DNA of 64,000 nt from Planctomycetota bacterium (GTDB lineage Bacteria > Planctomycetota > UBA1135 > GCA-002686595). The notes beneath the pieces are model-generated. The model did no database searches, was not told where the DNA came from, and worked only from the letters and a program-made list of their open reading frames with translations. The position numbers and the translations under genes were made by a program. Where the stretch lies: assembly GCA_016795325.1 (NCBI GenBank), contig JAEUHY010000059.1, positions 248,001 to 312,000 on the forward strand. The letters run 5' to 3'. Below are positions 59,186 to 64,000 of this stretch, piece after piece. Position 1 is the first letter of the stretch. Each line of letters begins with the position of its first letter.

Positions 59186-60198
59186 CGCGCGTTCCTCCAA
59201 CTCGTGAGTCCGCGGGCCGCGGCGAGCAGCGTGAGGACGCACAGCAACGTCGCACTCGCGAACGCGCTCCACGTCGGCGCGGCCGGAATGTGGCCGATTT
59301 CGAGCGCTTCGAGAGCTTCGAAGAGCCCGCCCCACGGCGTCCACGCACGCCACGCGGGGTCTTCACCGAGCGCGCTTGGGACGCTCAGCGCGAGCGCCGT
59401 CGCGGCGGCCAGCGACGCTGGCAGCACGCTTCCCAACGCGAGCGCGAGGGCGCACCACGCGGCGAGTCCGACGAGTGCGTGCGCGGCGAAATGCACGCTG
59501 GCGAGCCGCGTATTCGCCGCCGCGGCGAGCCACAGCGCGGTGTCGCTCGTGCTGTACACGACGCCTGCACCAGCCGTGCGCTCGAGCTCGAATTCGACCT
59601 CGCCTGCGCCCACGGGGAGCTCGACCGCCATGCGCGTCGGCGCGGAGATGACCTGTTGCGTGCGCGTGGCGAACGGTCCGCGCCTGGCGCGCAGCTCGAC
59701 CGTCGCCGCCACGTCGGTCGCCACGAAGCCCAGCTCAAGCTCGAGCGCACGCGCGCCGGACGGCGGCGTGAGGCGCGCGGACCAACGCACGTCGTCGCGC
59801 GCGGAGTTGAAGCCGACAAGCTCCGCGCGCGCGAGTTCACGCGGCGCCTTTCCGCGCGGACCTGCACGCACTTCGGCGAACAGCGCGAGCAACGCCGCGC
59901 CGGCCGCTCCCGCGAGCCACGCGCCGAGCCACAGCGACGCCGCGATCTCCAGGCGTGTGCGCGGCGCGCCGCCGAACGCGTCGGCATCACGTTCGCGCCA
60001 CTCGGCGCTGAGCCGTGCCGCGGCGTGCGTCAGCAGCGCGAGTGCGAGCGCTCCGAGCACGAGCCAGGCTTCGCGGCGAAGCAGCGCAGCGGACCCGCTC
60101 GATTGGAGCGCGAGCGCGGCGGCCGCGGCGGCGAGCGTCAGCAGGGCCACCGGACGTGCGCAGCGCCGCGCCGCGAGGTGCGCCAGCGGCGCGATCAC
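59182..60198 (-). CDS. Putative ABC transporter membrane subunit
   Basis: The 338-residue protein has several transmembrane helices: two at the N-terminus (PVALLTLAAAAAALALQ; LVLGALALALLTHAAARL), one at LEIAASLWLGAWLAGAAGAA, then an extracytoplasmic beta region, and three near the C-terminus. It is not a standard ABC2 permease by motif, but it sits between an ATPase and a small membrane protein with 4-bp overlaps at both ends, so it probably forms the membrane part. GTG start at 60198. Confidence 0.75.
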   Translation of the reverse strand: MIAPLAHLAARRCARPVALLTLAAAAAALALQSSGSAALLRREAWLVLGALALALLTHAAARLSAEWRERDADAFGGAPRTRLEIAASLWLGAWLAGAAGAALLALFAEVRAGPRGKAPRELARAELVGFNSARDDVRWSARLTPPSGARALELELGFVATDVAATVELRARRGPFATRTQQVISAPTRMAVELPVGAGEVEFELERTAGAGVVYSTSDTALWLAAAANTRLASVHFAAHALVGLAAWCALALALGSVLPASLAAATALALSVPSALGEDPAWRAWTPWGGLFEALEALEIGHIPAAPTWSAFASATLLCVLTLLAAARGLTSWRNAR

Positions 60199-61061
60199 GC
60201 GCGCCCCTTGCGCAAGCTCGCGTACAGCTCGCTCAGGTTGGCCTGCGCAGATTCGACGCCGAGCCAGCGCGCCCCGCCGGCGGTCGCCGTGGCTTCGAGC
60301 GCACGCAGCGTGGCTGGGTCCGCGCCTTCGAGCGTCGCGGCCACTCGCGCGCGCGGGCCGAGCCTGGCGATCAGCTCGAGCGGCGGGCCGAGCGCCGCGA
60401 TGCGGCCCTCCAGCAGCACGGCGAGGCGATCGCAGTTGCGCTGCAGGTCGGTCAACACGTGCGAGCAGACCAGAAACGTCGTGCCGCGCGCGCGCGCTTC
60501 GCCGAGCACGCTCTCGAAGACTTCGAAGCCCTGCGCGTCGAGCCCGGCGGTCGGTTCGTCGAACAGCAGCACGCTCGGTTCGTGCAGCAGCGCGGCGGCG
60601 AGCCCGAGGCGGCGGCGCATGCCGCGGGAATAGGCGCCGAGCTTGCGTTGGCTCGCGTCGCGCAAACCGACGCGTTCGAGCCAGTGCTCCGCGCGCGTGC
60701 GGCGCTCGTGGCGCGGAAGGCGGTGCAATGCCCCGCACAACTCGAGTGCGTCCCGTCCGGCGAGTTCCGGCGGAAAGGGGCAGTCCTCGGGCACGAAGCC
60801 GAGCTGCTGGCGCGCCGTGCGTGTCGAGCTGTCGTGTCCGTGCACACGCACGCTGCCGCTCCGGGGCTGATCGACCGCGGCGAGGATGCGCAGGAGCGAG
60901 CTCTTGCCCGAGCCGTTGGGGCCGGCCAGTCCCACGAATTCGCCGGGCCGCAGCGCGAGATCGACGCCGTGCAGCACGGTTCGTTCGCGCAGCCAGAATC
61001 CGCTGCGAAAGGCCTGCACGACGGAGCGAGCTTCGAGGGCGAATTCCGGCGCGGCGCTCAT
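60195..61061 (-). CDS. ABC transporter ATP-binding protein
   Basis: The 288-residue ATPase shows Walker A GPNGSGKSS, Q-loop GFVPEDCPFPPE, signature YSRGMRRRL in place of LSGGQ, Walker B SVLLFDEPTAGLD and H-loop CSHV. It is of the NosF/CcmA-like group of single-domain export ATPases. A 50-residue C-terminal extension follows. Start MSAAPEF at 61061 fits the family; the frame is open upstream. It heads the three-gene operon ending at 58610. Confidence 0.92.
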   Translation of the reverse strand: MSAAPEFALEARSVVQAFRSGFWLRERTVLHGVDLALRPGEFVGLAGPNGSGKSSLLRILAAVDQPRSGSVRVHGHDSSTRTARQQLGFVPEDCPFPPELAGRDALELCGALHRLPRHERRTRAEHWLERVGLRDASQRKLGAYSRGMRRRLGLAAALLHEPSVLLFDEPTAGLDAQGFEVFESVLGEARARGTTFLVCSHVLTDLQRNCDRLAVLLEGRIAALGPPLELIARLGPRARVAATLEGADPATLRALEATATAGGARWLGVESAQANLSELYASLRKGRA

Positions 61062-61133
61062 CGAAGCGAGAGTGTGGCGCTGGCCGCAGCCGGACGCCAT
61101 CCCGAGGCGCGTCCGTCCGCTATCCTCTCGCCC

Positions 61134-61451
61134 GTGCCCAACCCGCTCTCCTGGTTTCGTCCGCGCACGGACGCGCCGCCGGTGCCGCTCGTGCTCTACA
61201 CCAAGGCTGGCTGCGGTCTGTGCGAGGAGCTCAAGCACGAGCTCGCGCAGACGCGCACCACCCGGGCCTGGCGCCTCGAGGAAGTCGACATCGAGCGCGA
61301 TCCACAGCTCGTCGAGCGCTTCGGGCTTTCGATTCCGGTGCTCACTGTCGGCGGGCGGGTGGCCTTCAAGGGCCGCATGACGCGCGCGGAGTTCGAACGC
61401 AAGTTCGCGCGCCTAGCGGCCGAGTGGGACGAGCGTGGAGGCCGGGCGTGA
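61134..61451 (+). CDS. Glutaredoxin-like protein
   Basis: The 105-residue thioredoxin-fold protein has the redox motif CGLC in VLYTKAGCGLCEELKHEL, and VDIERDPQLVERFGLSIPVL with the cis-Pro loop, as in DUF836/glutaredoxin-like proteins. It has a Pro-rich N-terminal tail after a GTG start. The stop overlaps the FHA gene's start (GTGA), so translation is coupled. Electron donor unknown. Confidence 0.85.
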   Translation: MPNPLSWFRPRTDAPPVPLVLYTKAGCGLCEELKHELAQTRTTRAWRLEEVDIERDPQLVERFGLSIPVLTVGGRVAFKGRMTRAEFERKFARLAAEWDERGGRA

Positions 61452-62488
61452 AGGCGCGGCTGTACGTGCTTTCGGGGCCGGACATCGGCCGCTCGTTCAG
61501 CGTGCGCCACGGCGACACGCTCGGGCGCTCGCCCGACTGCGTGGTCACGCTCAAACACGCTTCGCTGAGCCGCAACCACGCGCACTTGGAGTGCCTCGAC
61601 GGGCGCTGGTTCGTCGTCGACGACCAGTCGCGCAACGGAGTGTTCGTCGGCAAGCAGCGCACACCGCGCGCCGAACTGGCGGACATGGCGGAGTTCCAAC
61701 TCGGCGAGCTGCACCTGCGGCTGCGGTTGGAGACGTCGGATGCGAGCCCGGATGCAGCGCCCGCTGCGCGTGCGCCGGCGGCGAGCCCAGAGTCGGGCCC
61801 AGAGTCGGGCCCAGAGACGCGAACAGCGTCGAGAACAGCGTCGAGCGCAGCGAGCGAGTTGAAGCTCGACGGCGCCGATGAGCTCAAACTCGACGAAGAC
61901 GAAGAGCTCTCGCTGGATGCGCCGGACGAGCCGCTGATCATCAGCGGCGGCGGCGCGCGCGCCCCGGTGCTGCGCCCCGAAGGTGACTCGCCGTACAAGG
62001 CCGCCGGACCGTTCGCCCGGCCGGCGGAGGAACAGGCGGCGCCGCGTCGCCCCGGACCGCCCGCGCCCGCGCCGCGCAAGCTCGAGGACGCTCCGTCGGA
62101 GGCGTTGATCGCGACGCGGGCCACGCCGCGTGTGGAGCCGGCCGCGCCCGTGCTGCAACACTCGATGCTCGACACGGGCTTCGGCCGCTCGAACGCGCCC
62201 GCCGGCGCCACGATCAGCCGCGGCGCGCGCGGGCCGGGCGAGCGCGTGCTGCAGTACAACAAGGTCGAAGCCAGCGGAGGCACGGACCTCGCGCAGTTGC
62301 CGACGCCCGCGCGTTGGGGGCTCTACCTCGTGGCTTTTGCCGTGCTCGGCGCCGGTGCGTGGTTCGCGTTCAGCGGCGCGTCGCTGCTCAAGCAGCGCGT
62401 CGCGGTCGAAGAGGATGCGCAGCCCGAGGACGGCGAATCCGCGCCGGAATCCGGCTCGGGTGTCACTCCCGCGGACGAGCAGCGCTGA
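61448..62488 (+). CDS. FHA-domain protein with C-terminal membrane anchor
   Basis: The 346-residue protein starts with an FHA domain (GDTLGRSPDCVVTLKHASLS, then RNHAHLE and QSRNGVFVG, residues about 15-85), which recognises phosphothreonine peptides. A long disordered region follows, with Pro/Ala and acidic repeats; a short tandem repeat (cagagtcggg units near 61790-61820) encodes SPESGPESGPE. A transmembrane segment WGLYLVAFAVLGAGAWFAF lies near residue 292-312 and a short acidic tail after it. It may read signals of planctomycete Ser/Thr kinases. Its 3' end overlaps the convergent glycosyltransferase gene by 26 bp. Confidence 0.88.
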   Translation: MKARLYVLSGPDIGRSFSVRHGDTLGRSPDCVVTLKHASLSRNHAHLECLDGRWFVVDDQSRNGVFVGKQRTPRAELADMAEFQLGELHLRLRLETSDASPDAAPAARAPAASPESGPESGPETRTASRTASSAASELKLDGADELKLDEDEELSLDAPDEPLIISGGGARAPVLRPEGDSPYKAAGPFARPAEEQAAPRRPGPPAPAPRKLEDAPSEALIATRATPRVEPAAPVLQHSMLDTGFGRSNAPAGATISRGARGPGERVLQYNKVEASGGTDLAQLPTPARWGLYLVAFAVLGAGAWFAFSGASLLKQRVAVEEDAQPEDGESAPESGSGVTPADEQR

Positions 62489-63545
62489 TCCAACATTCGA
62501 CGTAGGCTCGCGCCGTGTCGTCCCACGTGGCGAGCTGCGGAGCTTCTCGCGGCGCACGGGCCTCGCGCACGGCCGCTGCGAGCGCTTGCGGCGAACGCGG
62601 ATCGAAGTAGCGCGCGTGCGATCCCGCGAGTTCGCGGTGCACGGCGAGATCGGAGCACGCCAGCGGCGCGCCCGCGCGCAACGCTTCGACGAGCGGGATG
62701 TCGAAGCCTTCGCGCAGCGACGGCAGCACGACGGCGCGACAGCGCGCGTAGTGGCGCGCGAGCTCGGTGTCGGAGAGCAGGCCGAGGAACTCGACGCGCG
62801 CAGCGATGCCGAGTTCGCGCGCGAGGCGTTCGAGTTCGGCGCGTTCGTCGCCCTTGGGTGCGCCGGCGAGCTGGAGTTTGCCCAGGTCCGGCGCGAGCGC
62901 GAGCGCGCGCAGCAACAGCCCCAAGTTCTTGCGCGGCTCGAGGTGGCCGACGAACAGCAAGTCCGCGTCGGCCGTCGCTTGGCGTGGTTCGAGCGGCAAA
63001 TGGTCGCAGCCGTTGGGCGCGTGGGCGAGTTGCGCGGGCTGCGCGCCGAGGTGTTCGCGCAGCTCGTCGCACAACGTGCGCGACACCGCGAGCACACGTT
63101 GCGCGCGCTTGAGCGCGTCCTGCAGCAAGCAGCGTCCGACGAAGCGCCGCACGCCGCCTTCGCCGGGCGCGAGCACACTCTTCAGATCGTGGAGCGTCAG
63201 CGTGAACGGCGCGTCGAGCGAGCGCGGCGCGGGAAGGTGCGCGGTGTGCACGAGATCGAAGGGCGCACCGCGCTCGCGGGCCTCGCGCAAGGCGCGCTGC
63301 ACGGCGCTCGACTCGAGCGCGGCGCGCAAGGCCGCAGGTTGTGCCGGCGCCGTGCTCGCGAGCACTTCGACCTGCGGGCCCGGATCGAGCGCGAGCCCGT
63401 CGCGGCCGGCCAGCACGCTCAGCGCGCCGCCGCGTTCGCGCAGCAGACTCGCTGCGCGCGGAAGGAACTCTTGGTTGTGGCGGCGCACGCCGCCCATGGG
63501 CTGCGACAGGACGCTGCCGACGACGAGGACACGCGGCGCGTTCAT
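62463..63545 (-). CDS. Family 4 glycosyltransferase
   Basis: The 360-residue GT-B enzyme has the N-terminal VVGSVLSQPMGGVRRHNQEF loop and the C-terminal nucleotide-sugar region: DLLFVGHLEPRKNLGLLLRA, LQLAGAPKGDER, FLGLLSDTELARHYARC and the EX7E motif within PSLREGFDIPLVEALRAG. It probably transfers a sugar onto an envelope or exopolysaccharide precursor. ATG 63545 overlaps the upstream gene's stop (ATGA), so it works with that second glycosyltransferase. Confidence 0.9.
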   Translation of the reverse strand: MNAPRVLVVGSVLSQPMGGVRRHNQEFLPRAASLLRERGGALSVLAGRDGLALDPGPQVEVLASTAPAQPAALRAALESSAVQRALREARERGAPFDLVHTAHLPAPRSLDAPFTLTLHDLKSVLAPGEGGVRRFVGRCLLQDALKRAQRVLAVSRTLCDELREHLGAQPAQLAHAPNGCDHLPLEPRQATADADLLFVGHLEPRKNLGLLLRALALAPDLGKLQLAGAPKGDERAELERLARELGIAARVEFLGLLSDTELARHYARCRAVVLPSLREGFDIPLVEALRAGAPLACSDLAVHRELAGSHARYFDPRSPQALAAAVREARAPREAPQLATWDDTARAYVECWISAARPRE

Positions 63546-64000
63546 GCGAGGCGTTGCCACAGGGCTTCGACGCGCTCGGCGCACGCGTCCCACGTGAAGG
63601 CCGCGGCGCGCTCGATTCCGTCGTAGCGCAGGTTCTCACGCTCGCGCAGCGCGCGCTCGAATCCGTCGGCGACGCTCGCGGGATCGGCGCTGTCGACGGC
63701 GATCCCGACCGGACCGGCGAGTTCGGCCTGCGCCGTTGCGCGCGCGACAAGCGCCGGTGCGCCGCACGCGAGCGCCTCGAGCGCCGGGAACGCGAAGCCC
63801 TCCGACTTCGACAGCACGACAACGCAGCTCGAAAGGCGCATCAAGCTCGCCAGGTCGCCGTCGCTGATCGCGCCGGGCGTCGATACGAAGCGCGATAGCC
63901 CCAGTTTCTGTGCAAGGCCCAGATCGCGGCGCAAATCCGGCGTCTCGGCGCCGGTGACGACGAGTTGGAAGCGTGCTCCGTTGCGGCGGCGCACTTCGGC
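63542..64000 (-). CDS. Family 4 glycosyltransferase, partial (5' end outside window)
   Basis: The last 152 codons of a GT-B enzyme are seen, running off the window's right edge. They include FQLVVTGAETPDLRRDLGLA, FVSTPGAISDGDLASLMRLS, and SKSEGFAFPALEALACGAPA with the EX7E nucleotide-sugar motif. Similar to, but clearly distinct from, the following glycosyltransferase with which it overlaps by 4 bp. Both belong to a glycan-synthesis operon that continues beyond the window. Confidence 0.9.
   Translation of the reverse strand, partial: AEVRRRNGARFQLVVTGAETPDLRRDLGLAQKLGLSRFVSTPGAISDGDLASLMRLSSCVVVLSKSEGFAFPALEALACGAPALVARATAQAELAGPVGIAVDSADPASVADGFERALRERENLRYDGIERAAAFTWDACAERVEALWQRLA

Overview
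The window is very GC-rich chromosomal DNA, about 68-70 % by eye. The gene content points to a planctomycete (Planctomycetota), perhaps one of the free-living marine lineages outside the classical Pirellulales. That placement is inference. It rests on an ECF sigma factor divergent from a serine/threonine kinase with TPR-like repeats, secreted FG-GAP and TolB-like propeller proteins, DCNGNG calcium-binding repeats, a cytochrome bc complex with a multi-haem c subunit, a PPi-type phosphofructokinase beside a membrane pyrophosphatase, and extensive 4-bp ATGA/GTGA gene overlaps.

Layout. 1-4.5 kb: tRNA-Lys with terminator, Xaa-Pro aminopeptidase, a UPF0434 protein, a solitary EboE-like protein and tRNA-Glu. 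4.5-8.4 kb is the accessory, scarred part: a short element abutting the tRNA-Glu 3' end, an AAGC/GAGC low-complexity tract, a truncated and internally deleted copy of xerC, the 3' end of an IS91-type transposase gene, a secreted propeller protein and the 3' relic of another secreted protein. 8.4-16.9 kb: intact xerC, DUF2203, an MFS carrier, pabB and several exported proteins of unknown function. 16.9-28.8 kb: xseA, glycosyltransferase, RmlC-like cupin, PhoB-type regulator, prmA, two TolB-like paralogues, an aminotransferase and a membrane-anchored protein. 28.8-29.2 kb: tRNA-Leu with a second copy of the tRNA-linked element and a 193-bp tandem duplication. 29.4-39.2 kb: energy metabolism, with PPi-type PFK and a Rieske / cytochrome b / subunit-IV-like / octahaem c / cupredoxin cluster. 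39.5-48 kb: PDZ protein, HDOD protein, MFS carrier, RsfS, H+/Na+-pyrophosphatase, DedA and a lipoprotein hydrolase. 48-58.4 kb: three large secreted proteins sharing one C-terminal module, around the sigma/kinase pair and a radical SAM enzyme. 58.5-64 kb: an ABC export operon, glutaredoxin and FHA genes, and two glycosyltransferases, the last cut by the window edge.

The most notable points are: (1) a previously unnamed short element that sits directly after the CCA of two unrelated tRNA genes (Glu, Leu), carries the same 18-nt hairpin and ends in the same 11-mer CGGGGCTTACC exactly where a truncated copy of that tRNA's own 3' end begins; (2) a roughly 130-residue C-terminal module shared by four secreted proteins plus one relic, with cysteines that appear to be lost in pairs; (3) a duplicated xerC with an exact 162-bp in-frame deletion between 10-bp repeats, fused to a transposase relic; (4) a bc-type complex whose c subunit carries eight CxxCH motifs, a membrane-anchored coiled coil and an HTH-like segment. 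All calls are from reading sequence; no database search was possible.
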